In this document: one piece after another, positions 1 through 8,088 of the stretch
How the letters are laid out: the number at the start of each line of letters is the position of its first letter
Position numbering within the stretch: position 1 is the first letter of the stretch
DNA from: Spongiibacter nanhainus
Lineage (GTDB): Bacteria > Pseudomonadota > Gammaproteobacteria > Pseudomonadales > Spongiibacteraceae
Direction of reading: 5' to 3'
Assembly: GCF_016132545.1 (NCBI RefSeq)
Contig: NZ_CP066167.1
Coordinates: forward strand, 518,501 to 582,500
Length of the DNA stretch: 64,000 nt
The notes under the pieces: model-generated
Database searches by the model: none
Told to the model about the DNA's origin: nothing
The model's input: only the letters and a program-made list of their open reading frames with translations
Program-made: the position numbers and the translations under genes

Positions 1-333
1 CTGCAGCTCAATGATCAATGAGGTCCGATCCCCTTCGGCGATGGGGGTCACCGCGTAGTCAACGGTAATTTCTGTGCCGGAGCGCAGGGTCAGAACCGTT
101 TCGCGTTTTGTGTAGGCCTCGCGATTGTTGATAGCGTCCAGCAGCTTGACCAGCGTGTCCTCCTGTTCATGGAACAACTTGGTGATCGCTTCACCGTGGA
201 TGCGCTGGTCAGATACCGCCAATAGTGACTCTGCAGCCGGGTTGATATAGCTCACCGTCAGGTTCGGCTCGACCAACAGGATCGCCGTTTTCAAGTTGTC
301 GAGAATGTGGTGGTGAATGCTATTGGGTGGCAT
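1..333 (-). CDS. ntrB: Nitrogen regulation sensor kinase NtrB, N-terminal part (cut by window edge)
   Basis: This frame runs off the left edge, so only the first 111 codons are present. The translation starts MPPNSIHHHILDNL, then TAILLVEP and YINPAAESLL, which is the PAS domain at the start of NtrB (GlnL). NtrB is the cytoplasmic histidine kinase that senses nitrogen status through PII and phosphorylates NtrC. The histidine kinase core would lie outside the window. The gene follows glnA and a DUF4124 gene on the same strand, the usual pseudomonad-like order glnA-DUF4124-ntrB-ntrC, which supports the name. The ATG at 333 is the first good start in frame; its ribosome binding site is weak, so the start is less certain than the identity. 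Confidence 0.85.
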   Translation of the reverse strand, partial: MPPNSIHHHILDNLKTAILLVEPNLTVSYINPAAESLLAVSDQRIHGEAITKLFHEQEDTLVKLLDAINNREAYTKRETVLTLRSGTEITVDYAVTPIAEGDRTSLIIELQ

Positions 334-524
334 ACCGTAGCTGCTTTCGTCGTTATGGGTTGGGTGATAGCAAAATTCAGGCCATAGGAAGCCAAGGTCC
401 CCCGGTGGCGCAAATACACGCTGAGAGCGGCCAACTGCCGAGAGCGCATTGTTTTAGTGCGGCGCTTTCGAGCAGGCAGTGCCTGCTTATAGGACATTTT
501 GCGGTAAGTATAAGCGGCGCAAAG

Positions 525-559
525 CACAATGATAGTGCATTAGTTAATAATTGGTGCAC
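525..559 (-). promoter_or_regulatory. NtrC-like operator upstream of ntrB
   Basis: The 274-base gap 334-607 holds no gene that I can support. At 525-539 it contains a palindrome with the form GCAC-N7-GTGC, the core of the NtrC consensus (GCACC-N5-GGTGC). A second strong half, TTGGTGCA, lies at 551-558. Both are about 200 bases upstream of the ntrB start. In enteric bacteria NtrC sites at the ntrBC promoter serve autoregulation, so the same role is plausible here. The role is inferred; only the palindrome is seen. Confidence 0.45.
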
Positions 560-607
560 TCGAGTGATAGAAGATTGGGCCTGTGTGATCGTGGTGCGAA
601 GTGGAGC

Positions 608-1120
608 TTATCCGCCCGGCCAGTGCACGATAATGTGAGTGCTGTCGCTGCTTAAGACTTTGCCGTTGGCGCCCTTTAGTGTGGCTTTTAGGGTGTGGGG
701 TCCCCGGGAAAGCAGAGGGATGCGGTGTGTTGTTGGGGTAGTGGCTGACAGTGTGTGGGGGGTGCCGTCGATACTGAGGGTGAGCTGGTGTTCCGCCCGT
801 AGCGGGAGGTCGCTGTCTATCCTGACGGTGGTGGGAAGTCGACCGTTGGGCAGTACCTGACCGTCGGTGGGTTGAGTAATGCGGATGCGCGGCGCGTAGC
901 TGTCGTTGTTATCGTCATTCTGGGGGCGTGATGGGGGAGTCGGTTCTACGGCAGGGGTGGTGTTGGGTTGTTGCAGGTCCACTTCCTGGCTGCCTGGGGT
1001 GGCGGTGTCGGAATACACCGGGTTGCCCCTGTCGTCGGTGGAGCGGTAAATCTCTGCGCTGGCTGTAACTGAAGTACACAGCAGCGCCAATAGGGCGATG
1101 ATGATGGTGGCTGGCTGCAT
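608..1120 (-). CDS. Exported DUF4124 domain protein
   Basis: This 170-residue protein begins with a hydrophobic signal peptide of about 21 residues ending in ASA, followed by EIYRSTDDRGNPVYSD, which is the DUF4124 signature (a short beta segment with a Tyr/Trp-D-x-x-G-x-x-x-Y/F-S/T-D pattern). A Pro/Asn-rich linker (about 50-75) leads to a C-terminal region with an Ig-like or fibronectin-like strand pattern. It sits between glnA and ntrB, where many pseudomonads and relatives carry a DUF4124 gene. The function of the family is not known; it is probably periplasmic. There is a terminator between it and glnA, so it may be expressed by readthrough or from its own promoter. Confidence 0.8.
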   Translation of the reverse strand: MQPATIIIALLALLCTSVTASAEIYRSTDDRGNPVYSDTATPGSQEVDLQQPNTTPAVEPTPPSRPQNDDNNDSYAPRIRITQPTDGQVLPNGRLPTTVRIDSDLPLRAEHQLTLSIDGTPHTLSATTPTTHRIPLLSRGPHTLKATLKGANGKVLSSDSTHIIVHWPGG

Positions 1121-1188
1121 AGCGGCGACTCTAAACGCTTGCTCTTATATTGCGCCTCCCGGTGCTGGCGAGCAATATCTACAGACAT

Positions 1189-1215
1189 AAAAAAAGCCCG
1201 CCGGAGCGGGCTTTG
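1189..1215 (-). terminator. Rho-independent terminator of glnA
   Basis: On the minus strand an AAAGCCCGC arm and a GCGGGCTTT arm surround a short TCCG loop and are followed by a run of T. It lies 19 bases beyond the glnA stop codon. Confidence 0.9.
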
Positions 1216-1233
1216 TGTTCAGCTGAGTCAGCC

Positions 1234-2640
1234 TTACACGCTGTAGTACATCTCGAACTCGACCGGGTGAGTGGTCATGTTCAGGCGCTCAATTTCTTCG
1301 CGCTTCAGCTCGATGTAGCCGTCGATCATATCGTCGTCGAAGACGCCGCCGGCGGTCAGGAAGCTGCGGTCCGCATCCAGTGCGTCCAGAGCCATTTCCA
1401 GGCTGGAAGCCACAGTCGGGATGTTGGCAGCTTCTTCTGCGGGCAGGTCGTACAGATCTTTATCTGCCGCGTCGCCGGGGTGGATCTTGTTCTGGATGCC
1501 GTCCAGGCCTGCCATCAGCATGGCCGCAAAGGCCAGGTAAGGGTTGGCAGAGGGGTCGGGGAAGCGAACTTCGATACGGCGCGCTTTAGGGTTGGGGATC
1601 CAGGGGATCCGGATAGACGCCGAGCGGTTACGAGCTGAGTAGGCCAGCATAACCGGTGCTTCAAAGCCGGGAACCAGGCGCTTGTAGGAGTTGGTAGACG
1701 CGTTGGTGAAGGCGTTGATAGCGCGGGCGTGCTTGATGATACCGCCGATGTAGAACAGGGCAGTTTCAGACAGGCCGCCGTAGGCGTCGCCAGAGAACAG
1801 GTTCTGGCCGTCTTTGCTCAGAGATTGGTGAACGTGCATGCCGCTACCGTTGTCGCCAACGACAGGCTTGGGCATGAAGGTGGCTGTTTTGCCGTAAGCG
1901 TGAGCAACGTTGTGTACGCAGTACTTAAGTACTTGCACTTCGTCGGCTTTCTTAACGGCAGTATTGGGGCCAACACCGATTTCACACTGGCCTGCAGTAC
2001 CCACTTCGTGGTGGTGTACTTCCACTTCCAGGCCCATATCGGTCATGGCGTTACACATGGCGCCACGCAGGTCGTGCAGGCTGTCTACTGGGGGAACGGG
2101 GAAGTAGCCGCCTTTAACGCCAGGACGGTGACCGATGTTGCCTTCGTCAAAGTTGTCGCCGGATTTCCAGGCGGCTTCGTCAGAGGCGATCGCGTAGCTG
2201 GCGCCTTCCATGCTGACTTTCCATTTGACGTCGTCAAAAATGAAAAACTCGGGCTCGGGGCCAAACAGTACGCCGTCGGCAATGCCGGTAGAGCGCATGT
2301 AATCTTCAGCGCGCTGGGCAATAGAACGAGGGTCGCGGTTGTAGCCCTGCATGGTGGAGGGCTCAACGATGCCGCAGCGGATGTTTACAGTGGCTTCGTC
2401 GGTGAAGGGGTCCAGCAATGAGGCCTCGTCATCCGGCATCAGGATCATGTCGGACTCATTGATGCCTTTCCAGCCGGCGATGGAAGAGCCGTCGAACATC
2501 TTACCGTCTTCGAAGAAGCCAGCATCGATTTCGCTCGCGGGTACGGTTACGTGTTGCTCTTTACCTTTAGTGTCGGTGAAGCGCAGGTCCGCCCACTTCA
2601 CGTCGTTATCGGCGATTAACTTCAGAGTCTTCTCTGACAT
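1234..2640 (-). CDS. glnA: Glutamine synthetase, type I
   Basis: The enzyme makes glutamine from glutamate, ammonia and ATP in the cytoplasm as a dodecamer. The 468-residue length is standard for the adenylylated GSI-beta type. The N-terminal beta-grasp domain includes FDGSSIAGW, the catalytic domain includes GPEPEFF, a VEVHHHEV metal site and NRSASIRIP. The regulatory tyrosine is present at residue 397 in [10 protein letters not shown], so control by GlnE adenylylation is expected. Upstream are a near-perfect sigma-54 promoter and two NtrC-like sites, and downstream is ntrB. The gene is therefore probably nitrogen-regulated in the enteric manner. A ribosome binding site (GGAGG) precedes the ATG. 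Confidence 0.98.
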   Translation of the reverse strand: MSEKTLKLIADNDVKWADLRFTDTKGKEQHVTVPASEIDAGFFEDGKMFDGSSIAGWKGINESDMILMPDDEASLLDPFTDEATVNIRCGIVEPSTMQGYNRDPRSIAQRAEDYMRSTGIADGVLFGPEPEFFIFDDVKWKVSMEGASYAIASDEAAWKSGDNFDEGNIGHRPGVKGGYFPVPPVDSLHDLRGAMCNAMTDMGLEVEVHHHEVGTAGQCEIGVGPNTAVKKADEVQVLKYCVHNVAHAYGKTATFMPKPVVGDNGSGMHVHQSLSKDGQNLFSGDAYGGLSETALFYIGGIIKHARAINAFTNASTNSYKRLVPGFEAPVMLAYSARNRSASIRIPWIPNPKARRIEVRFPDPSANPYLAFAAMLMAGLDGIQNKIHPGDAADKDLYDLPAEEAANIPTVASSLEMALDALDADRSFLTAGGVFDDDMIDGYIELKREEIERLNMTTHPVEFEMYYSV

Positions 2641-2760
2641 TCTTAACGTCCTCCAAAAAGAGAGTCTTTATATGGTTTGTGCCTCGGCGAAGCCGAAAGC
2701 AGCGATTATATGCTCCAGGCCAACCGCCGCATAGCGGAGCCTTCCGGCAAGCAAATCTCA

Positions 2761-2787
2761 GCGATTTTGCAAGCAAGGTGTATGCCA
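2761..2787 (-). promoter_or_regulatory. Sigma-54 promoter of glnA
   Basis: On the minus strand TGGCAT (2787-2782) and TTGCT (2776-2772) keep the GG-N10-GC spacing of sigma-54 promoters and match the consensus TGGCAC-N5-TTGCW in all but one fixed base. Transcription would start near 2761, giving a leader of about 120 bases before glnA. Confidence 0.8.
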
Positions 2788-2868
2788 TATTTGGGTGCCC
2801 ATTCCTGCGGGAATTGAAGGGCGCCTGGCGGGCTGTGCGTAATAATTGTGCGTGGCGCCGCGCATGGT

Positions 2869-2914
2869 GACACAATATAGTGCAAAATGATGCTTATGTG
2901 ATCCATTTTGGTGC
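2869..2914 (-). promoter_or_regulatory. Two NtrC-like enhancer sites for glnA
   Basis: Two elements resemble the NtrC consensus. On the minus strand GCACCAAAATGGATC lies at 2914-2900 and GCACTATATTGTGTC at 2883-2869. Their centres are 31 bases apart, close to three helical turns, and sit roughly 115 and 146 bases upstream of the predicted start. That is nearly the arrangement known for the enteric glnAp2 enhancer. Site identity is inferred from sequence likeness and placement. Confidence 0.65.
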
Positions 2915-3006
2915 TTTTGCCGATTTGGCGCTGAGAATATCTACGGATGCTGGTGTTGCCATCACCCGCTATAATGCCCGCCCTGCTCAACAGCCCCGGT
3001 GGGTCC

Positions 3007-4458
3007 ATGAAGTTCGTCGTCAAGCTATTCCCTGAAATCATCATCAAGAGCAAACCGGTGCGCCGGAAGTTTATCAAGCAGCTGCGGGACAACCTGCGCA
3101 AGTTGCTGCTGCCAATTGACGATGCCATACAGGTAGAGCGTGACTGGGACCGTATTACGGTAACCAGCGATGCGGACAGCGAGCTGCTGCCGGATATCGT
3201 CGCGGTGCTGAGCAATACCCCGGGCATCGCCCACATCGAAGAGGTGGCGGACTACCCCTTCGATGATCTTCACGACATCTACGAAAAAACCCGGGCAGCG
3301 GTGGGCGACAGCCTTGAGGGCAAGCGCTTTGCGGTGCGCTGTAAGCGAACCGGGACTCACGATTTCAACTCCAGTGAAGTAGAGCGTTACGTCGGCGGTG
3401 GCCTTAATCAGCATACTGGCGCCGCCGGCGTCGATCTCAGCAAGCCGGAAGTGGTGGTGCGCATTGAGGTGCGTGGAGACCGCTTGTTTGTGGTGCGGCG
3501 ACGCTATGAGGGCTTGGGTGGTTTTCCCATTGGCAGCGTTGATTCAGTAATGTCGCTGATATCCGGTGGCTTTGATTCCACGGTGTCCAGCTACCTCACC
3601 ATGAAGCGGGGTCTGCGCACGCACTTTGTGTTTTTTAATCTCGGCGGTCGCGAGCACGAAATTGGCGTGAAAGAGGTGGCGCTGTATTTGTGGCTCAAAT
3701 ATGGCGCGTCCCACCGGGTTAAGTTTGTCAGTGTGCCCTTTGAGGACGTGGTGGCGGAGATCCTTAAAAATGTAGAAAACTCCCAGATGGGGGTTATCCT
3801 CAAGCGCATGATGCTGCGAGCTGCCTCCCAGGTCGCCGAGGCAATGGAGGCGCCTGCACTGGTGACCGGTGAAAGCGTGGCTCAGGTGTCCAGTCAGACC
3901 CTGGCCAATCTTTCGGTGATCGACAGTGTGACCAATACTTTGGTGCTGCGGCCGCTTATCACCATGGACAAGCAGGATATTATCCACACCGCAGCCAAGA
4001 TCGGCACAGAAGAATTTGCCGCCAATATGCCGGAATACTGCGGGGTGATCTCGGTTAAGCCAACGACTCGGGCCAAGCCAGAGAAGATCGCGGCCCAAGA
4101 GGCCAATTTCGACTTTGCGATACTGGAACAGGCGGTCGCCAATGCTGAGTACCTCAACATCGATGAGCTTGCCGACGAGGATCGCAGCTTGCCAGAGGTG
4201 GAGGTGCTGCCCATCCCGCTGGCGGAGGCGGTCATATTGGATGTTCGTCACCCTAACGAGGTGGACCGCCATCCTCTTAAATTGGCTAACGGTGAAGTTC
4301 AGTCGCTGCCTTTCTATGAGTTGCACCAACGCTTTGAGCAGCTCGACCAGAGCCGCACCTACCAACTCTACTGTGACAAGGGCGTGATGAGCCGTTTGCA
4401 CGCGGCCCACCTTGTGGAGCAGGGTTTCACTAACGTAAAGGTTTATCGCCCATCATGA
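3007..4458 (+). CDS. thiI: tRNA 4-thiouridine synthase / thiamine sulfur carrier ThiI with rhodanese domain
   Basis: ThiI makes 4-thiouridine at tRNA position 8 and supplies sulfur for the thiazole of thiamine. From the ATG at 3007 the protein is 483 residues, matching the 482-residue E. coli enzyme from end to end. The order is a ferredoxin-like and THUMP domain (about 1-165), a PP-loop adenylation domain with SGGFDS at 186-191, the catalytic Cys345 in MPEYCGVIS, and a C-terminal rhodanese domain with the persulfide Cys456 in YCDKGVMS. An earlier in-frame ATG at 2947 would add 20 residues that look unlike the family, so I prefer 3007. The stop codon overlaps the ATG of the next gene. Confidence 0.97.
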   Translation: MKFVVKLFPEIIIKSKPVRRKFIKQLRDNLRKLLLPIDDAIQVERDWDRITVTSDADSELLPDIVAVLSNTPGIAHIEEVADYPFDDLHDIYEKTRAAVGDSLEGKRFAVRCKRTGTHDFNSSEVERYVGGGLNQHTGAAGVDLSKPEVVVRIEVRGDRLFVVRRRYEGLGGFPIGSVDSVMSLISGGFDSTVSSYLTMKRGLRTHFVFFNLGGREHEIGVKEVALYLWLKYGASHRVKFVSVPFEDVVAEILKNVENSQMGVILKRMMLRAASQVAEAMEAPALVTGESVAQVSSQTLANLSVIDSVTNTLVLRPLITMDKQDIIHTAAKIGTEEFAANMPEYCGVISVKPTTRAKPEKIAAQEANFDFAILEQAVANAEYLNIDELADEDRSLPEVEVLPIPLAEAVILDVRHPNEVDRHPLKLANGEVQSLPFYELHQRFEQLDQSRTYQLYCDKGVMSRLHAAHLVEQGFTNVKVYRPS

Positions 4459-4883
4459 GTAACGATGTTATCCCCCTTTTTGACGAACTCATTTATCCCC
4501 GCTGGTTTGACCACGATGCCATGGGGCATATCAATCACGTGCAATACTTTCGCTACTTGGAAGAAGCGCGAGTTAACTGGATTGTAAAAGGCAAGCTCGA
4601 GGCTCTGTCCGCCGGAGGTAAGCACGCTATGGTCGTCGCTAGCGGTGGGCTGGATTTTCGCGCCGAATGGCGCCATCCCAATCCGCTGCGTGCTCGGGCC
4701 TGGGTGCGTCGCATTGGCAATACCAGTTTCACCCTTTATCAGTCGCTGCACTCGGAGGACGGGGAGATTCTGGTGGCAGATGGCGATATGACCTTTGTGT
4801 GGGTGGATGTCGACCAGCATCGACCTCAGCCTGTGTCAGAGTCCCTGCGGAAAGTGCTGTCAAAGAGCCTGTTGAGCGATTAA
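4455..4883 (+). CDS. Acyl-CoA thioesterase, hotdog fold (4HBT family)
   Basis: This 142-residue protein belongs to the 4-hydroxybenzoyl-CoA thioesterase family (FadM/YbgC-like), which hydrolyses acyl-CoA thioesters. The signature YPRWFDHDAMGHINHVQYF is near the N terminus, with the likely catalytic Asp21 and, further on, the conserved glutamate helix YLEEARVNW. The start overlaps the thiI stop as ATGA, so the two are probably translationally coupled, though no functional link is obvious. The substrate cannot be read from the sequence. Confidence 0.85.
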   Translation: MSNDVIPLFDELIYPRWFDHDAMGHINHVQYFRYLEEARVNWIVKGKLEALSAGGKHAMVVASGGLDFRAEWRHPNPLRARAWVRRIGNTSFTLYQSLHSEDGEILVADGDMTFVWVDVDQHRPQPVSESLRKVLSKSLLSD

Positions 4884-4889
4884 GCAGCG

Positions 4890-5324
4890 CTACTCAATAT
4901 TGCCGAGATTAAAGTTGTAGAGCTTGAAGCGCTGATCTTGCAGAGTCAGCGTGGCGGTCATGATGGATTTGCCATGCTCAAAGGTGACCCGGCTGCTATA
5001 ACTTAGTTTTGGCGCACCGCCAAACAGCGACAGGGCGGCGCTGATACGCGACAGTTGCGGCTCATCCATGGATTGGTAGCGCCCCAGGTGGCGGTAGTGG
5101 TCCACCAGCTTTTCCAGAGTCTCATCGCTCACCTGCGCGAGTGCCTCCTGTGCCAGCAGCGGCTTCATACGCGATGCTTCCCAATAGCTGATCTCCGTCA
5201 GGGCCTGGTCCAAATAGCGGCTAGCGTTCTCCTGATAGTGGTCTTTTACTTGCCCGCTGTAATAGTAAAGCATGGCGAACAATACCAAGCTGGCAAAGAC
5301 AAACAGACGCAGAAGGTTTTTCAT
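4890..5324 (-). CDS. Membrane-anchored protein of unknown function
   Basis: I do not recognise a family. The 144-residue protein has one N-terminal membrane segment (about 5-24, LLRLFVFASLVLFAMLYYY), then a helical, charged region (25-105) and a beta-rich C terminus. It looks like a single-pass inner membrane protein with a small periplasmic domain. It is convergent with the thioesterase gene (6 bases apart) and lies downstream of the symporter gene on the same strand with a gap of 57 bases, so it may be cotranscribed with it. Confidence 0.6.
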   Translation of the reverse strand: MKNLLRLFVFASLVLFAMLYYYSGQVKDHYQENASRYLDQALTEISYWEASRMKPLLAQEALAQVSDETLEKLVDHYRHLGRYQSMDEPQLSRISAALSLFGGAPKLSYSSRVTFEHGKSIMTATLTLQDQRFKLYNFNLGNIE

Positions 5325-5381
5325 TGGGTATCGCTTATATTGATGGTTACTAATATTGAAGTTGACTGGGAGCCTATCGGC

Positions 5382-6692
5382 TTACAGGAAGCTGTTGATA
5401 AACACCACCAGGATGCCGATGGGAGCAATGTAGCGCAGCACAAAGCGCCAGCTGCGGTAGGCGGGGCCGCCGGCCATGCCGCTCTCGTAAAGTGTGCGCT
5501 GGGCGGGCATCACCCAGCCCACAAACAAGGCGATAAACAAACCACCTAGGGGGAGCATGATATTGGCGGTAATGTAGTCCAGCGCGTTAAAGACCGCGCC
5601 GTAGTGAATGCTGAAATACCCACCCACCCAGGCGACGCCGGCCAGCATCAATGTGGCGATGGGGCGTTTGAGACCGCGTTTTTCCATCCAGGCCACGCCG
5701 GGTTCAATCAAAGAGATTGATGAACTCAGGGCGGCGATGCTGACCAGAATAAAGAATATGCTACCGAAAAAGGCGCCGCCTTCAATTTGCGAGAAGGCGA
5801 TGGGCAGGGTGACAAACATCAGCCCGGGGCCTTGCCCGGGGGTGAGGTCATTGGCAAAGACCAGCGGAAACATCGCCGCCCCCGCCATCAGGGCGATGAC
5901 GGTGTCCATCGCGGCGATCGCCAACACGGTTTTACCAATGGAGGCGTGGCCGGGGAAGTAAGCGCCGTAGGCCATGATTGCCCCCATGCCCAGGCTCAAG
6001 GTAAAGAAAGCGTGGCCCATGGCTACCAAAATGGCTTCGCCGCTGAGCTTGCTGAAATCGGCGTCGAACATAAAATGCATGCCGGCGGCAAAGTCGCCTT
6101 TAACAAAGGCGTAGACTACCAGCATCACCATAAACAGCAGCAGGGTGGGCATTAAAATATCCACCGCCCGGCCAATGCCCCGGGTGACCCCGGCCGCCAC
6201 CACGGCAGCGGTGATAGCGGCAAAAAGCGTATGCCACAGCAGCTGCTGAGAGTCACTGCTCAGTAGGGTGTTAAAGTGGGCTTCGATACTCTCTGCAGAG
6301 TCGCCGTAGCCGCCGGTGATGCTTTGCCACACATAGTCCAGCGCCCAACCAGCCACGACGCTGTAAAACATCATAATCATCAGGCCGGCCAACATGCCCA
6401 GCCCGCCGATAAGTCCCCAAGCCGGTGTGGCCTTGGATTCCCGTGCCAGCGCCGCCATCGAGTGTGCCGGATCGGTGCGCCCGGCCCGGCCGGCCATGAT
6501 CTCGGCAATCATCACCGGAATACCGATCAACAAAATGCAGGCCAAGTAGACCAGTACAAAGGCGCCGCCGCCGTTCTCGCCAGTGATGTAGGGAAACTTC
6601 CATATATTGCCCAGGCCGACGGCTGAGCCGGTGGCGGCGAGAATAAAGGTGAGGCGTGAGTTCCAGGTAATCGGGGCAGGGCTCTGAGCCAT
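5382..6692 (-). CDS. Sodium-dependent neurotransmitter:sodium symporter (SNF) family transporter
   Basis: This inner membrane protein imports an amino acid or related compound with sodium, using the LeuT fold. The N terminus carries the SNF hallmark GSAVGLGNIWKFPYITGENG, which forms membrane segment 1 with its unwound sodium site. About 11-12 hydrophobic segments follow, including FTLSLGMGAIMAYGAY and SSSISLIEP (segment 8 serines). I place the start at the ATG at 6692 (436 residues) because the frame extends upstream only from a TTG at 6752 through residues that look non-coding. The substrate is not deducible; bacterial members carry leucine, tyrosine, tryptophan and others. Confidence 0.9.
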   Translation of the reverse strand: MAQSPAPITWNSRLTFILAATGSAVGLGNIWKFPYITGENGGGAFVLVYLACILLIGIPVMIAEIMAGRAGRTDPAHSMAALARESKATPAWGLIGGLGMLAGLMIMMFYSVVAGWALDYVWQSITGGYGDSAESIEAHFNTLLSSDSQQLLWHTLFAAITAAVVAAGVTRGIGRAVDILMPTLLLFMVMLVVYAFVKGDFAAGMHFMFDADFSKLSGEAILVAMGHAFFTLSLGMGAIMAYGAYFPGHASIGKTVLAIAAMDTVIALMAGAAMFPLVFANDLTPGQGPGLMFVTLPIAFSQIEGGAFFGSIFFILVSIAALSSSISLIEPGVAWMEKRGLKRPIATLMLAGVAWVGGYFSIHYGAVFNALDYITANIMLPLGGLFIALFVGWVMPAQRTLYESGMAGGPAYRSWRFVLRYIAPIGILVVFINSFL

Positions 6693-6799
6693 AGTCGCTG
6701 TCCGGCTTGTGGTTGGCTTTTGTTGTCGGCTTGCGGTGGATTGTAGCGGCAAAGCGCGCTGGGCCCAAATTGCGCGTGCTGAGCTAGCTGTTTAGTGGG

Positions 6800-7801
6800 T
6801 CAAAATCCAAATAACGCTGTGAAAGAGACCTCGTTTTCGGTGTCGTTGATATCAAAAAGTACCGCATCCAACTCGATGCCGCTGCGGTCGTTTTGGCTGT
6901 ATATCACGTCCTCGGGACTATCGCTGGCACCGTAAAACGCGTCCTCGCCGCCGAAATAAACTTGAGCGTAGCGTATTTCTGAGTTTGCTAGCTCACGAAG
7001 GCTGATGCTGATGGTATTGCCGCCATTGCCACTGCGTGGCGTTAACACGAACGAGGTCAGCGTGCCCTCTTGAGCTTGGCTTAGGCCGCCACTGTTGCTA
7101 AAGCGGCGGAGATCCCCTTCGGCTTGCAGCACGCATTTCGCCTCTGAGAAGTTGGCTGAGTTCTGACGGCTATCGTAGCGATAGAACAGGTCAATGTGTC
7201 CGGGAGGGAGATTGCCTTGCTGGGAAAGCTTGCGGGCGTGGACTGTGCTGCGCTCTACAGTCACTTGTTGCAAAGGGCTGGCAGCATCAGAAGTTTGGTG
7301 CTCGCCCTGCAAGGTGTGCGGGTCGACTACCGAGAAATGGATGTCGGCATTGCTCATGGGATCTCGGATGGTGAAGCTGTCACTGCCCTTGGGGATAAGC
7401 GCCTGCAGTGGCGCTGCGTTGGGAATGGCCTCATCCGGGCAGTAACTGACCTTGAGTTGGGTGCTATTGTGTTCAGTGATGTGCATGGTCATGCGCATCA
7501 CCCCATTGAACTCAGTGTGGGAAAGAGCGGCGCCGGTGATATGCGCATCAGCCACTACCATCCAGGTGCCGATAAGGCCGGTATTCTGATCGCCACAGCC
7601 GTAGTAGCTAGCGATATCGTAGGGTGACTCTCCGCTTGGCACAACGCTGCAGCTTGCCGTGTTCCGGGTGGAGCTGATGGGAGTATAGTCGCCACTGGGT
7701 TGGCTTGGGTTGGAACTGCTTCCGCCGCCTCCACCACCACACCCGGACAGCAGGGCGGTCACGGTAAATGCGACTGCGAAAAAGTGGCGATGTATTGGCA
7801 C
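6800..7801 (-). CDS. Putative lipoprotein of unknown function
   Basis: This 333-residue protein has a lipoprotein signal: basic start, hydrophobic stretch and lipobox LLSGC with the acylated Cys21, directly followed by GGGGGG and a Ser/Pro/Asn linker. The rest is a mixed beta-rich region with several cysteines (CSVV, GCGDQ, SYCPDE, CVLQ) that could form disulfides. I do not recognise a domain. The start is a GTG at 7801, decided by an excellent ribosome binding site (AAGGAGGA) five bases upstream. It is divergent from typA. A glycine-rich spacer after the lipobox is common in surface or outer membrane lipoproteins of marine gammaproteobacteria. Confidence 0.75.
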   Translation of the reverse strand: MPIHRHFFAVAFTVTALLSGCGGGGGGSSSNPSQPSGDYTPISSTRNTASCSVVPSGESPYDIASYYGCGDQNTGLIGTWMVVADAHITGAALSHTEFNGVMRMTMHITEHNSTQLKVSYCPDEAIPNAAPLQALIPKGSDSFTIRDPMSNADIHFSVVDPHTLQGEHQTSDAASPLQQVTVERSTVHARKLSQQGNLPPGHIDLFYRYDSRQNSANFSEAKCVLQAEGDLRRFSNSGGLSQAQEGTLTSFVLTPRSGNGGNTISISLRELANSEIRYAQVYFGGEDAFYGASDSPEDVIYSQNDRSGIELDAVLFDINDTENEVSFTALFGF

Positions 7802-7991
7802 GGGTTCCTCCTTAAACCGCGATATTCAATGTTCAGCATAGCCCGGTTTTCTGCCCTCCTCCAGGCAGAATCGGTATGCTCCGGCGTTGTGCTGCCTACC
7901 GGTGGCGGTAAATTCGGTGATTTTGCGGCAAAAAGGCGCATCCGCCCCTTGGCTCGGGCAATTTGTCGTGCTTCCGTCATGTAAACACCGG

Positions 7992-7997
7992 TATAAT
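7992..7997 (+). promoter_or_regulatory. Possible -10 box of the typA promoter
   Basis: A perfect TATAAT lies 92 bases upstream of the typA ATG in the 287-base divergent gap 7802-8088. No good -35 hexamer is seen at 16-18 bases upstream, so the call rests on the -10 alone. The rest of the gap shows no gene. Confidence 0.4.
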
Positions 7998-8088
7998 CGC
8001 GACCTTTTACGCAATCCCCCCTCCGCAATTCATGGTCCACCGGTCCTGTGTTTGGCGCTGACCGGGGCACATCGAGCACGAAAGTATT

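Noticed and set aside
2947..3006. Upstream ATG giving ThiI twenty extra residues.
   Set aside because: The added residues are not like the family and the ATG at 3007 matches the conserved start MKF-VKLFPEI of ThiI exactly.
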